64,000 bases of DNA from Tetrahymena thermophila SB210 (lineage: Eukaryota; Ciliophora; Oligohymenophorea; Hymenostomatida; Tetrahymenidae): NCBI RefSeq assembly GCF_000189635.1, contig NW_002476407.1, positions 372,001 through 436,000 on the forward strand. Reading direction: 5' to 3'. Both the position numbers and the translations under genes were made by a program. The notes below the pieces were generated by a model. That model was given only the letters and a program-made list of their open reading frames with translations, was not told the DNA's origin and did not search any database. Each line of letters starts with the position of its first letter. Position 1 is the first letter of the stretch. Shown here one piece after another: positions 24,657 through 37,935 of this stretch.

Positions 24657-25037
24657 TCAGAATACATCTTCTTAATATATGATATCAAATGGCTTTTCAT
24701 TACTATAAAAAATATCTTCGAGTATTATGAATTGAAATGGCTTAATCTAAATAATTTCTTTATTAATTTAATTGAAATAATAATAATTACCTGAGTGATG
24801 CAACACTTATCTTTCACAATCCCTAGCTATTTCGTGGAGAGATTTTTGCAATTCATGCCTTTACTTTTTGGTCATACTTACCTGACTGCTTGGATCTGCG
24901 ATAGCGTTGGAATTATTACTATTGCTGATTTCATCATTGCTTTGTGGCAATACTTAAAAACATTATGCCTTTTTATCACCTAAATAGTTCTTGAAATTCA
25001 ATATGAATTAATTGAAAACAAAGTAAACTTAGTCCAT
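24657..25037 (-). CDS. Small hypothetical protein, or 5' exons of the ABHD gene
   Basis: Exons (minus) 24882-25037, 24791-24826 and 24657-24746, with introns of 55 nt (perfect GTAAGTATG donor) and 44 nt, all phase 0; 93 residues. The C-terminal exon is convincingly protein-like (IKPFQFIILEDIF, KPFDIIYQEDVF). Only 35 nt separate its stop from the ATG of the hydrolase, so it may instead supply N-terminal exons to that gene: splicing from the GTAATG inside the last exon to 24494 is also in frame. No family recognised. Confidence 0.5.
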
Positions 25038-25963
25038 TATAAGATAATCTTGTAATTAATTAAATTCAGTTTAGCTTTCTAAGACTTAATGATTAAGCCT
25101 TGTATTTTTTTACCTTCTTTGTTTTTACAAGCTTTTGTTATTAAAATTATTGAATTAATCTTTATAAAAATTTTGATTTTTAGTTTTTAAAGAATTTATC
25201 TTACATCAAGTGATTAGCTTTGTAATTAATCCTTAGCAATTGTTCTTATAAAACACAATTCAAATATCAGAATTAACAATTTTAAGATCAATATTTTTTA
25301 CGTTAAAAAATGTGAAAATCTATTGATTGGTTGATTGATTCCTTTCTATCTTCTTCATTTATTATAATAAAATTATTAAATATTTAATGTCTTCTGAGTT
25401 ACTTTAATAAATTACTTACATGTTTATGATATTTGTCTTTATTAAATTCAGGACATTCAAAAAATTAAGTGTAATATGTTTAATAATTACAAGCCACTTT
25501 TTTAATTTTGAATTTGATCTAACTAAAAAATTGAGATAAATTTCAAAAAAAATGAGAAAATATAATTTAGTAAAATTAAAAAATTTTGTAAATTTAAATG
25601 GGACATTTTAAAAATTAATTTAAATGAAAAATTAACTCTAACAATATATTAAAAATTTGATATTTTGCTATAATAAATTATTTATTTGACCACCTTTTTA
25701 ATATTTAATATTAAATATTGTTATTGAGTTTATTAGGTGGTTGCTCATAAACAGTCAAATAAATTTGTAAAAATGTTTATTTATTTATTTTTTGAATAAT
25801 TAAATATTATATAATTTAAGCAATTAGATTCTAAAAATAGCTAAACAAGATTTATTAATGAAAATTTACAAGTTATATATAAATTAATACATTATTATAA
25901 ATTATAGAATTATTTTAATTTATTAGTTTAATTATTTAATTATTTCTGAATCAAAATAATCAC
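25038..25963. other. Intergenic region containing a large inverted repeat
   Basis: 926 bp of AT-rich sequence with a TTGATTGG-like simple run near 25321. The palindrome at 25681-25763 is listed separately. No gene is seen; the short frame from the ATG at 25358 is built mainly from the simple run. Confidence 0.6.
25681..25763. repeat. Nested inverted repeat / potential cruciform
   Basis: An outer 10-bp arm (25681-25690) pairs perfectly with 25754-25763. An inner 6-bp arm CCACCT (25690-25695) pairs with AGGTGG (25735-25740). The apex carries a perfect 20-bp palindrome at 25700-25719. The two arms are offset by an asymmetric internal loop of about 13 nt. It could act as a structured RNA, a terminator for the minus-strand gene ending at 24657, or a remnant of a small inverted-repeat element. 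Confidence 0.7.
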
Positions 25964-28900
25964 TCATTTTGTTTCTTTTTTCAAAGCACTTACACTTTCA
26001 TCGTAACCAGCTTATATATTGTCATAGCAGTTTTCTATTTTTTAGAATATTGAGCTCATTGCATTATTTATTAGATAATTTGTGTCCTCATTCTATTTGT
26101 TTGTATTTGAACCTGATTCCAATTATTATAAATTTTATAATATACTTTTAAAAAATGTTTATTGATTACGGTATGTCGTCTATGCAGTATTGGTATTATA
26201 TTGAGAGTTAATTTAGCTTTATGAAGGCACATTATTAAATTAATTATGACTTATTTAAGATAAATTCTTGCTGTTGTTACTTATATTACTCATATTTTGA
26301 GGAATAAAATTACTTGATAATTCAACTGCAGTATTTTATTAGATACTTCTATGGCTTTTTAGACCTATTGAAAGGTTACTATTTGTCTTTGGTAAAGTTA
26401 ATGAAGGTGATGAGTTTTTCTTTTGGAAGGTAGATATTTAGCTTCTTTCATTTTACAATTATTTGGATTAATCTGATATATTCGAAATTTAATTAGGGGA
26501 AATAGAATTTTCAATTTGAGGCATAATAACCAATTTAAGAGGTTCTTTAATTGGTTCATTTTAATCGGGGAGCATTCCTTTGGCCTATTACTGATTTAAT
26601 TAGATTTAAACCTGATTCTCTTGGCTTTTATATTCATTTTTACTCTTTTTTTTAAATTCTTCAGGATTATACTGACGAGCTGTTATTATTTTTAAATAAA
26701 ATTTTATGATCAAATTATCCCAAAAAAAATTTATTTACGCATAAAATTATTCTTGTATTAATTCTTTGTTAGTTCACTAGAAGATATTTAATTTGGCTGA
26801 AGAGGCTATTTAGTGTTTTTTTGCATTAAAGAATAGGTATTATCTATATTTTATACTAACTTGTACTTACCAGTTATATTTGATTTTTTTAATTCCTGAT
26901 CTACTTTCTCTCTAATACCTCCAATTTATTTAAGAGCTTACTAACTATTCTTTTTATTGTCTAAATGAGCACTCATAATGTACTCATTTTTGCTTTTGTT
27001 TTCATCAATATTTTATTTTTTACTCATCTCATTTTTCCTTTAAAATTTAAAAAGAATATAAATTTTTGTTTAATAATTTATTTTACCTTGCAGTATTAGC
27101 TGTTGAGTAAGACTGATACTAACTTCTAGAATTATTTGTATTATAATTGCCATTTTAACTTTCTTTTGAGGAATATAATTGATTGTTTTGCTGCTTTTTA
27201 ACATAGTTCTATTCAATCTGCCTGTTCATACCTTCACTTGCTTTCATATCAGATTCATTCTAATTTTATTTCTAAGATTCATTAATATAAGGCTATAAAT
27301 TATCAAATCCAATAGAATTTTTAGAATCAAATAGCTGATTTTGAGGTTTAGAGGAAATACTTGATTTAGTTTGGTTTACTGCTGCCGTTGAAAAGGATCT
27401 GAAATGCTTGCCTGAAACTTTTAATTATTGTTCAGGGCTATTCTACTAAAATGTATCTTTTGTGTTGGTATAATTATCACCTAAGCTATTGTTGCCATAT
27501 GAATCTAATAATTTTGATTGTTAAGAAACTTTAGAAAAAGTCGGAATCATTTAATGATTAAATTGCTCTTAATTTCCAGAACTTTATTCAATAAATTTTT
27601 AGCTGTGATTATTTTAAGTAATCAATTCATTATCTAAATGATTAAATTAGGAATAGTTATTATTTATTTAAGGATCTTCATGAACTAAATGTTAAACAGT
27701 TATAGGAGCCATCTAATTCTAACTGTTGTATTACAACTAAGGGTTGTTAGACTAATAATCTGTATTAGAGTCATAATCATAAATATTTTTAGGAGAGTAA
27801 TTTATTTAAGGATGATCTTGATTATTTAAATCGAACATAGAAGATTTTTAACTTTCATAATTGCTTATGAAGTGATTATTATTCGATTTTATAGATGATA
27901 GATCTTTGCTTATTATGTCTTAGTTGCTCTTTTTTGTTTGTTGGAGAGTTTTAGATATATCTACATAAAATGTATTGTTGTTGGGAGTATTCGTTTTTGA
28001 ATTTTAAATACTTTTACTTTGGTTGAGTAAAAAGTTGACTGGTATGTTTTACCCATTTTTTTAATGATTATCTAGATCTTAATATGTTGTTTAATTGCTA
28101 TTTAAATTCATTTGAATAGAAATAACAGGTAAAGTGGCTTAAGCTACGTTGCTTTTTGTTAAACTATGATAAGATGAGTTATTAAGTTAGTGTAAAGATG
28201 GAGACTTCATTTTAAAAGAAAATTTTTGATTTTTAACAGGACTTTTTTAAGAATTTTTTAAGGGAGTTGAGTTAAGTCTTGATGAAGCTACTGCTGAGTC
28301 AAACTATTTATTAGTCGAAGTTGAATTAAATCCATTCAAACTTGATTAAATTGTGTTAACGTTTTAATTAACATTTATGATACATTCCATTTGCTTCTTT
28401 AATAGCTCATTTTGTTCTTTAAGTCTTAAATTCTAAATTCTGAGTTACTTATTTTATTCCTTAACTTAATTTTCTTGCTTCTAACCTTTCTCCTCAATTC
28501 TCTTTTAAAATTCTTATTCCCTCTAATTTACCAAATCTTTTTTCTTTTAAACTTTCTCATTTAGCTATTTAATTCTTTCTTGGGAAACTTAATATTTTAA
28601 TTCACTTGATTTTGTCATCTTAATCTACACGGGACTTGGTGAACGATTTTTTTTTTAAACATCAGGAGAAACTTTCTCAAAATTTTACTCTTAATATTGA
28701 TGATCTTATTAATTAGAGAATTATTTGCTTTAAATTTCACTCTATTATGACTAAGGTTAATTAGATTTATTTTATTAAAGAGAAGGTTTTTAACTTTATT
28801 CAAATTATGAAGACAAAGGATGATGAGATTCTCTTTGCATTTTAGAGGAATTCAAAAATTAGTTTTCGTTTGTAGACTCAAAATTTGTAAATTCTAAACC

Positions 28901-31900
28901 ATCTCTAGTAAAAATGATGGTGCCATCATTATTTTAACTCCAATCTTAGTTATTTTCATTTAATTTTTACTGCAAAGACTTATTTAATCTGATTGAACTT
29001 GCTTGTGATAGATTTTTAGAATTATCGCGATTTATAACAGAACCTTAATTATCAATTTGATAATCAGGATTTAAAAAGTATTGGTTTTAAAAATTATTTT
29101 GAATATTTTATTAAATTTAGTTGGGTTGATTAATTAAGTTATTATTTACTGGAAGTTGATGACGATCATGTCTTTGTGTGTAAGAAATTGATTGATATTA
29201 ACTTCGATCTTAATCTTAGCTTCTCGATAGCTAAAAAGATGAAGGTGCTTAGTATGCTTAATTTTGATTATACTTACTATTGAATTAGTTAGCATTTTAA
29301 TTACTTTGATCTGAATTTTCAAAATTAGGTGTGTTTTCATATTATTTAGATGGATGATTCATCATCAAATTCTAAGCTTAATTAGAGTATTATGCATTAT
29401 AATATTAATTATTGTAATTGTTTTCGCTACTTTATACACTACTTTAATTTGCTTTATTAATGTTAATATGCTCAAACATTTTTTCTTCTATTTCATGATT
29501 CTTTTATAAATTATAATTATTATGAGTGTTTTAAGCTTTTTTAACTGGATCTTACTGTTGAGAGTATAGTTGCTATTACATTTACTCTGTTTGTTAAATT
29601 ATTTAGATTAATTTTTGGTTGTCTTCTGTCTCATCATCTTTATTCATGAGAGCTGCTTCTATCCTTTATTTATCAAGAAGCTCTTAATTTGTGTTATTCA
29701 AAATTTAAGAGTTTTATCTTCCTGATTGTTTAGTTTTTTCTTCTCTAAAGCTATTAGCTTTCATGGATAACTATGACAAGGAATTTTAATCTGTATATTT
29801 AGGAGATGGATCTATAACTATAGGAGATGAAATTTACTCTAATTTTTCTAAATAAAGTGAAGGCTTGCTAAAGGGACTTGTCTAGCGAGAGGAAACTTAA
29901 GATCCATATTGAAGTTTTTCATTTTAAGTAACGTTTAACTCTTTATTAGTTTAATACTATGATATTTCTTGTAATTGTTTAGATGGGTTATTGGAAGAGT
30001 GATTACTCAACTATTGAATGCTATTAATTAGATTCTTCAATGCATTCTCATTAAAGATCTAATTGTTAGATAAGCTTGATTAAGATTTCACTTTAGGACT
30101 CAATTTATATGAAGGATCTATATCTATACTTCCTTCATGAATATAATGCTTATTTTCATCATCAGGAATTCTGCTATCCTCAGTATTTTCTTTCATAGTT
30201 TACAAATTTAAATTTTATTAATCTTGCATAAATAAATTTTATTCATTTTCAGGTGAAAGCGATAAGGCTAGATTATTTTTGTTGTTAGAATTTTAATCTA
30301 GGATAGTTTGCTCAAGTGCTCTATCAGTTTCTTATATCACATTTTGAATTTAGTTAGAAAGTTAGATAGTGTTTAGTTCTTTTGAATAAGGATCAGGAGT
30401 ATCAGACTACTTGAAGGTGTATTAAGAATATAAATTTGGATTTGAGGAAATGATTCCATTTTTCTAGTTCTTAGGAGTGAGGACACACTCACTCTTTTTG
30501 CGACCATCAATAGAATTTGTTAAAGTAGTAACTTGATTTAGCTATTAATTACTACTTATAGCATCATAGAAGTGGTGACTATTTAAATTGACTTGAGATA
30601 CCGTTCTTGCAGTATCATAATTTCCATTTTGATTAATTGATGCATATTAATTGATAGATGTATAATTATTTATGCTTGCCAAAGGAATGCTTTGTGTGTT
30701 AAAGCTATTTAGCATAACTTAATTTTATTAAAATTCCTTCTACTCTTATCCTTGAATATCCTTAACCTTTTTCATTATATGAGACATATCGATTTGACCC
30801 TATTAAACGCTGCTTCCTTAATGTGTATTATTTGAATAAATACTATCTCTATTAATATCTTAAGCATCATGGTCATCATTTTCATGATTATCGTTTTTTT
30901 AATTATTCTGCTCCTTCAAAACGACATAAGAGGTAAAATTATTAACATGAGATGGAGTAACAGGAATTTCATTTAAAGGTGTTTTAGATTTAGAATATTC
31001 ATGTACTTCACTATTGGTTGATAGGTTTACTACTCGATTCTAGCTGTTTTTATGTAAAGTATTCATTCCTTAGTTACTCTAATTAAGATTACTATTCTAA
31101 AGAACACTGTTATTTTGGATGGTTTAATTCTAAAAAAAGTTTGTGTTGTTAAAGCTATTAAAAAGATGTGAATCTGAAACTAAATCTCTTTTTTTCTTTT
31201 TATCATGCTGATGTAATAAATAATGTTTTGCCTACTATTCTTAGTCTACAGGATTAATTTCATTAATGCTTTAAGAATAGTTACATTTTATATCCTCTGA
31301 AATTTCCTAATCTCTCAAATTGCTTAATTGAGACTGATTTTCCAAAGGAGCTGAGTTCAAAAATAAGTAAGAATTTAAAGGATTATTGGTTGTTGGCAAA
31401 GAATTTAATAACTTAGCATTGTTATTGCTATTTGGATTATTTAATGTCTTGCTTAAGTTTCTCTAGGAGTAAGAGGTATATTCTGTGCCATGGCTACTTT
31501 CTACAGTGATAGGTCTATCTCCCTCTTGCTACTTAATTTATTAAGCTTCACTTTAAAAACTCACTTTTTCTGACTAATAAGAATTTATATTAACTACTTC
31601 ATACCCTTAAGGAATTTAATACATTTGCTATCCTTAGCTGTTTACATTAAATTTTTAGTTTTATTTTTACTAATTTAATTAAGAAATAGTTTAGAAGTTT
31701 TGAGGGTAAATATTTTTTTCATCTTGTAATTACTAACTTCTGTCATACGAATTATTCCTTTAAAAATTTTATATTTAATTTAAGCTGTTTTGCTTAAGAT
31801 TTATATTTTGCAAACTATTTTGTGCTCTTAAAAATTTTTATTTTTAAATATTTTAACTTAAATTGTTGATATCACCAGCGACTTTTTCTAAATATTAATT

Positions 31901-33109
31901 TTAGTCATCAGAATTGATAGATTATTCGCTTCTTTTACTGATACATACTCCATTCATCATCTATGAATATTTGTCTTATATATCTTATCCATCTGTTATT
32001 ATTTGTAACTACTATAATTGTTATTGTTATTATTATGACTGCTATTCTTGAGGGTTTTGCTATGTAAAATTTTGAGAGTTTAAACTAGCTGCATTTTAAT
32101 ACTGAGCATAATTATAAGCTAATTATTGATTATTTTAGTTTTTTATTTAATCAATGAGTAATAAATCCTAATCTATTTTTTATTGTAAAATCTTTTATAA
32201 CTAAGCATTATTTATGAATGCTGTGTCTTCAGTAAACCTAGGGCTAATTATTTGCTCTTCTTGTAAATTTTTAAAAGAAGGATCCTAACTAATAAATTAG
32301 TTTAGTTAATCTTTTTTACTATTATAATTAGTATTCCTACTACTAAAGTTTTAAGCATTAAATCTTTCTGAGCTTTCTAAATTATCTTGCTATTGTGATT
32401 CCTATAAAAATTGAATAAATTAATTTGTGTTTTCCATATTCTGCTAGTTTTAAGAAATATCCTTATTCAATAAAGAAGCATTTTTATCTGCTTAAAACCT
32501 CTATTCAAACCTCTTAACTATATTTTCATTTTCATAATGATATTTTTGAATATCTTCGTCTTCTCCTGATTCTGCATTTTCTGAATACTCGTATCCCAGT
32601 ACTCTGGCCAAGGGCTATTACCCCTATTAAAACTACATTGGCTAATTCTATTAAGATACCATTTATTCTTAAATTTGTAGATCATTTTAATATTAATATG
32701 GCTTGAAGGTATCATTATTATTCAATCTAGATTATTATGAGCTCTATAAATTTCCTTTCATCTTTAATATTGTTAAATATTTCCAAATTAAAAATAATTT
32801 TCAATCTAATTTAAATAAATATACTTTTAAAGAGCTTAAGGTATTTTTTTAAGTTAATGATGGCTAAACAAAATCCTTTTTTTATAAGGAGTCATCTAAT
32901 TTTTCAGACAAGCCATCTAACATATCACTTTCCTTTGAATCATTTAAGTTAATTTATTGCCTCATTTACTTTTCATTAATCTTTTAGAGCATCTGTAGTG
33001 CTCCAACTTAGCTTCCACTGATTTCATTTTGTGTTTATGAGTCGTTGCAACCCATAGAGCAAAACCTAATTCCAAAGTAGTTTGGAGGCTCTTTATAAGC
33101 TTAGCTCAT
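25964..33109 (-). CDS. Giant Gln/Asn-rich protein, 2324 residues
   Basis: Four exons (minus): 32825-33109, 27087-32761, 26739-27037, 25964-26679. The second is a single 5675-nt frame, and all phases agree. The sequence is dominated by Gln, Asn, Ser and Lys, with polyGln runs written as TAA/TAG and CAA. Such low-complexity proteins often act as condensate or scaffold components. A basic coiled coil lies at roughly residues 1470-1560 (VSQERIKQLNEKVQKKKDL, LRLKEQNELLKKQMECII). The only conserved-looking segment is the N terminus (YKEPPNYFGIRFCSMGCNDS). No enzyme domain is visible. Under the standard code this gene would be invisible, being cut by hundreds of false stops. Confidence 0.85.
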
Positions 33110-33980
33110 GTAAATTGAGTGAATATTTATGTATTACTGTTTAATATTTATTATAAAATAATTTTTTAGTTTTCTATTAGCAAATGTATTCTTTACTTAG
33201 CTTATTCTATTAAATTCAATTCGATAGATGAATTTAGTTGAATCAAATATTATTTTGTTAAAATATTGATTGTTTAAATAGTTAGCGAAATTTTTTTTTT
33301 CGTTAATATCTTTCAAGAATTATCAAATAAGATGAAGAAAACAGTAAGAATTTGATTTTTAACTACAAATTTTACTGTAAAATAAACGGAAAAAAAAAAA
33401 TTTAAACGAATACACCATTGAAAATCTTTTTTAATAGAATATAGTGGAAAATTGAAAAATATTTAATTGAATAGAAAATAGGTCAATCATAAATTGAAAA
33501 ATATTAAACTTAAAAAAGGCTTACAATAAAATTAAAGGTAAATAGAATAAAAATTTTTCAAATAAAATTTTAAATCTATAAAAGGATAAAATTTTTTAAA
33601 TTTTTGTTGGTTTTTAATAAACCTTAAAAATTATAAAATGAATTAATTAATGATTGATTTTTTTCAAAAAAATGTATTTATATAAGACTAATATACAGTG
33701 TTATCTAAATATTATATATATATAAATTTTTTTTATAGTTTTTAAACGAAATACACTAAATAATATCTTAACAAAGGTTGGTTAGTGTTATATAATCTAT
33801 CTATCTATTTTATCTAATTTTTTTGGTAAAAATCTAATATAATTATTCTAATTTACATTTTATTGTTTTATTTATTTATTTTAAAGAATTTTATATTTAA
33901 TTATATTTTAGTAAATCATTAATTCTAAAAATACACAGCAAAATAATAAATTTATTTATTTATTATTTGTTTACTCTCTT
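33110..33980. other. Intergenic region
   Basis: 871 bp between two minus-strand genes, with poly-A/T runs and a short TA repeat near 33713. It contains an AGGTTGGTT word (33775-33783) discussed under rejected items. Confidence 0.6.
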
Positions 33981-36900
33981 TCACATTTCATCTTTTTTAG
34001 AAAGCAAATTCCCAGATTTAATATCTTTGAGGACTCCATCTAGCTTATCTATGACACGCTCTGCTGAACCGAGTTTAGAATCTTAAGGACTTTATCGAAG
34101 AGACTTATTATTCCAAGGAGTAGTTCTGACTTGTGTGCTATTTTAGCTATTCCTAAACTAAGGTAAATAAGGAGATTGGGATTTGTTCGAATATAAATCT
34201 AATCCTGTTTCAGGGGACTCGCCTTCGTAGGGAGAGTAAAGATTTTGGGATAGTTCTTACTCTTTTTCTAATTCCTTCTACTTTAGGGCATAGTATCTAT
34301 TTACAGATCTCTTTTATGAAGATTTAGTCCGATTATGATTACTCGCTTTAACAATAGCATCAAGAATGTCTAAATTTTAATTTATTAAATTACTATTTTC
34401 AAGGAGTGTGTTTGGATTTGGCTCTGTCTATTGTTAGTCTCTCTCTGTTAAAAGAGAAGAAGACCTTAATTTTGGATTATTTTAATTGGTAGATTAATAT
34501 TGTGAATGAGGATATTTTTTATTTGAATACTGATCTTTGTTGTTATATTAAGGCTATGATTGTAATAGGGTATTATTTAAATAATCACTCATAGTTTGAT
34601 TTGCTAAATTATTGCTATCTATTGGATTATTTTGCTGTTTAATTTATTTTTGGTTCCATTAATCTATGTAACTCAATGTATTGGGATAGCTTTGATCAAA
34701 GTTTTAGTTTTAATACTTTGTACGATTAATTTTATTTTTTATATTATCATATTATCCTAAATCAAGACTTTCTCTTCTCTTCATCTGTGGTAAATAAATT
34801 TATGTAGAAGGCCTACCATTATAGCTTAATTAGGATTAGGCCATATTTTATCTTGAGCATGATCTCTTTTTTCTGCAAACAGGTTCTGGTAAAGGCTGTA
34901 GTTCTTTTACAAACATTTTAGAATCTACTTAGAACCCAGAGTCTTAGTAATTTATGGGATATGTTTGTATCGAGCTATTAATCATGCTATTTTATTTGAT
35001 GCTATGCTTTTTTCCTTATTGAGATGATAGTGGTCTTCTTGGTGTTTAAAATTAATCATAATGAAAATGCTGTGTGATAATTCCCTGTTTTTCTTTCCTT
35101 TCTGTCTTGTTTCCATCGTTATAAGAAAGGCCAGGGCTTTATGGTGATTATTAAGATCTATGAGTGTAATAATTTTATTAATCTTTAGGATTATGATGAA
35201 AATGTTATTCAAGAATAGGAAAATTTCTGAAATCGTTATCTCCCTCATGATAAGTCAAATTGTGTTTAGCTTGCCTATTACCAAATTCTTCATTTTGTGT
35301 TCTAGGAGTTTATTGCATAGTTGCCAAAGCTGTTTTTAAAAATAGAGCATTGCTATTTTAAGCATTGTCCATATCTTTTATCTTGTTTTTAAGAATTTTA
35401 TATCTCATTTCTTCCTTGAAATCCTTTTTCTATAACTCAACACTTAAATCTTAAATCATTTTTTCAGTTGTGTGTTTTTAAGTTTCAGAATCATGTTTCT
35501 ATTTTTCTTCTCTCATTCTTCTTTTATGCTCTTCTAAGAACTGCTTTTGCTGTTCATGAAGTTGCTTTAGCATATCATCCTGAGCTTCTTTCAAAAAATC
35601 TTTGCTCGATTATCTAGATTTTTTTTCATATTGATTATTAATCTTTGAAGGTGATAATTATTACTGTTGTTGTTGTTATTATTGTAGAGCTTTTTTTTAA
35701 TCTTCTAATTACTATTTAATCTAATTTTCTATTTTAGCTATTTCATTTACTATTAATCTCTCTTAAGATTGTAAAGCATTCAGTTACTTTTTATCTGTTT
35801 CTTTTTACTAATTACTCATATCTTCTTTCATTTTTTACAAATCTTATTGGATTTTTTTAGTTTAGTTTTGCAACTCTTATCTTAAATTTAATAAATCTTC
35901 ATTTTATGAATTTTACTAAGCCTCTTTTAATTTCTAGGAATTTTCATATAATTTTTATACAGGGTTAACAGCACTTATTGGAGGGTATTAAGATGGTTTT
36001 TACTTTAATTAGTTAAATTGAAGGCTATTAATTGGAAAAATTTCTTTTGGAGATTAAATACTATTTTATTATGGGCTTTATTAATAAATTGGTGATTAAT
36101 TTCCTTAATTTTAATTCCATTTTTATTAGCTTTCAAAAGAATTTAATGGAGGAACTTCTATTAAAGGTTGAGACATTTTTCTGCTTTGAGTGCTTGTATT
36201 TTACTTAAGCTTATTTTGCATTTCAACTGCTTCGTTTATGAGATGATTTTGCTTTTCTTACAATTTTTAATAGTTTTTTTATAGCTTTTTTTATTATTCT
36301 AAAATTTTTAAATTCTCATTATCAGTATCTTAAATAATTTTCTTTCTCTTTTTTGTTTCATTTTCCATTTATTTTCTTAAATCTTCTCTCTCCTTTTACA
36401 ATTTTTCTTCTTCTTTTTTTTCTTTTATTTTATCTATTTCGTTTTACATCTTCTTTTATTGCTTTTTTAGCTCTATTTATTCTTAGAGATCATTGTTATA
36501 TTATTCTAATTGCATGTCTCTCTTCATTTTTCTTACTTAGTTTTCGTCAGACATTTCTTAAAATATGCTTTTTTACTAAGGTTTATTATCAGACTGTGAA
36601 TAATGGTAATCATTTGCCATTTTCATCATTCGATCCTACTAAGTAAGATTGTTAGAAAATATATTTATATCATTTTGCATTTGTCTTTCAATATCTTTCA
36701 TATACTCATTATGCCTTTAAAGTCTATTTAGTTATCTCTCCTCTTGTCTGTCAAACATCTTATCCATAATACTTTTTCCTTCTTGTTCCATTTAATGTTA
36801 TAGCTACTGTTATTTTTTCAATTACGACTTTAAATTAGAAATTTTGTGCTCTTAGAAATACCCTTCTCCAAGTGTAGTTCTTGATCCCTTTACATTTTTA

Positions 36901-37935
36901 TTATTATTCCGCATAGGCGAGAAGCTTATTGAATTACCCTAATGTAGTTATTCACTGATTCCTCTAATATTTGCATTAATATTTCCGTATTCATCATAAA
37001 TTGGGTCACCTGAACCTCCACTTTAGTATAAAATGTAATTTTAAAATTAAAAAAAGAATATAATATTTCAATAAATATGTTTAAATCCATTTATTTATTT
37101 CAAATTCATCATTACTTTTTATGTAAATATTATAAAAATAATTTGAAATTACTTTTATTATGAAAACCTAAAAAAAATACTTGAAAAATTGATTAACAAT
37201 AATCAAGTAATCGCTAAAAATATAAATTAATTTTTTTAGATGTAAAGTTAGCAAATAAAATTATTCAACTAATTACTATATTTTTTTTATTGGTGTTAAA
37301 AATTAATTAGATGCACTCTATAAATCAAATACTTAAACTTCATTGTTTTTATTGACATCTATGTATTTTTAATTTGCTTGATTTCTATCTCCTTAGCTCG
37401 CAAACCTTTGCTGATTTTTTTCATCTATCTTTTATTTTATAGAATTGAATTTCTAAATGGTTATTTATGAGATAAATTTTCAATCAATAAATTTTCTTTC
37501 TTTCTATTTTCAATCAATTTTTTATATAAATATTAAATAAAATGAGTAATTTACTTATCTTTGCAGCTCTTAGGCATAAAATTTTTATTTTGCCTGCTTT
37601 AAATCTCTGGTTGAGGGTCTAGCTGCTAAGTTCATTATATCATTATGAAATTATTATTATGATTTAGGCTATTTCCCTAAAGACATCATATATTAACAAT
37701 AATCGAAGTATTCTTATTTCATTTTATCATGCTCTTTTCTCCTAGAATCCTAATCAAAAAATAAACCTCCTGGTTAGTTCTTTTCTAACGAGTATTGCTT
37801 TTATCCATCATATGGCTTAAATTAGGTAGGGGAAGGAACCTCAAAATGCTTAATATATTTCCCATCTGGACTATATGACATAGGATCCTTTGAAAAAAAA
37901 TTAGTTTTTTTTCTGCCACGATCTGAAAAGATCAT
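33981..37935 (-). CDS. Coiled-coil protein, CSPP-like N terminus, 1198 residues
   Basis: Exons (minus): 37555-37935, 37277-37452, 33981-37020; phases verified codon by codon to TGA at 33981-33983. The N terminus carries GGLFFDQDSRRKEHDKMKQE, whose frame-like Arg/Glu-rich helix recalls the GLP-Y-RRK--EEL-EY repeats of centrosome/spindle-pole CSPP1, and KQKFYAQELQRQ, like its KQ-YA-ELQ-QI motif. The middle is a long charged coiled coil (EQIELKKQQKKMQNEIDKIK; MLKQLHEQQKQFLEEHKRR) and the C terminus is Ser/Asn/Gln-rich. A basal-body or axoneme-tip role is plausible but is inference from short motifs. The 256-nt second intron is long for this window. Confidence 0.75.
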
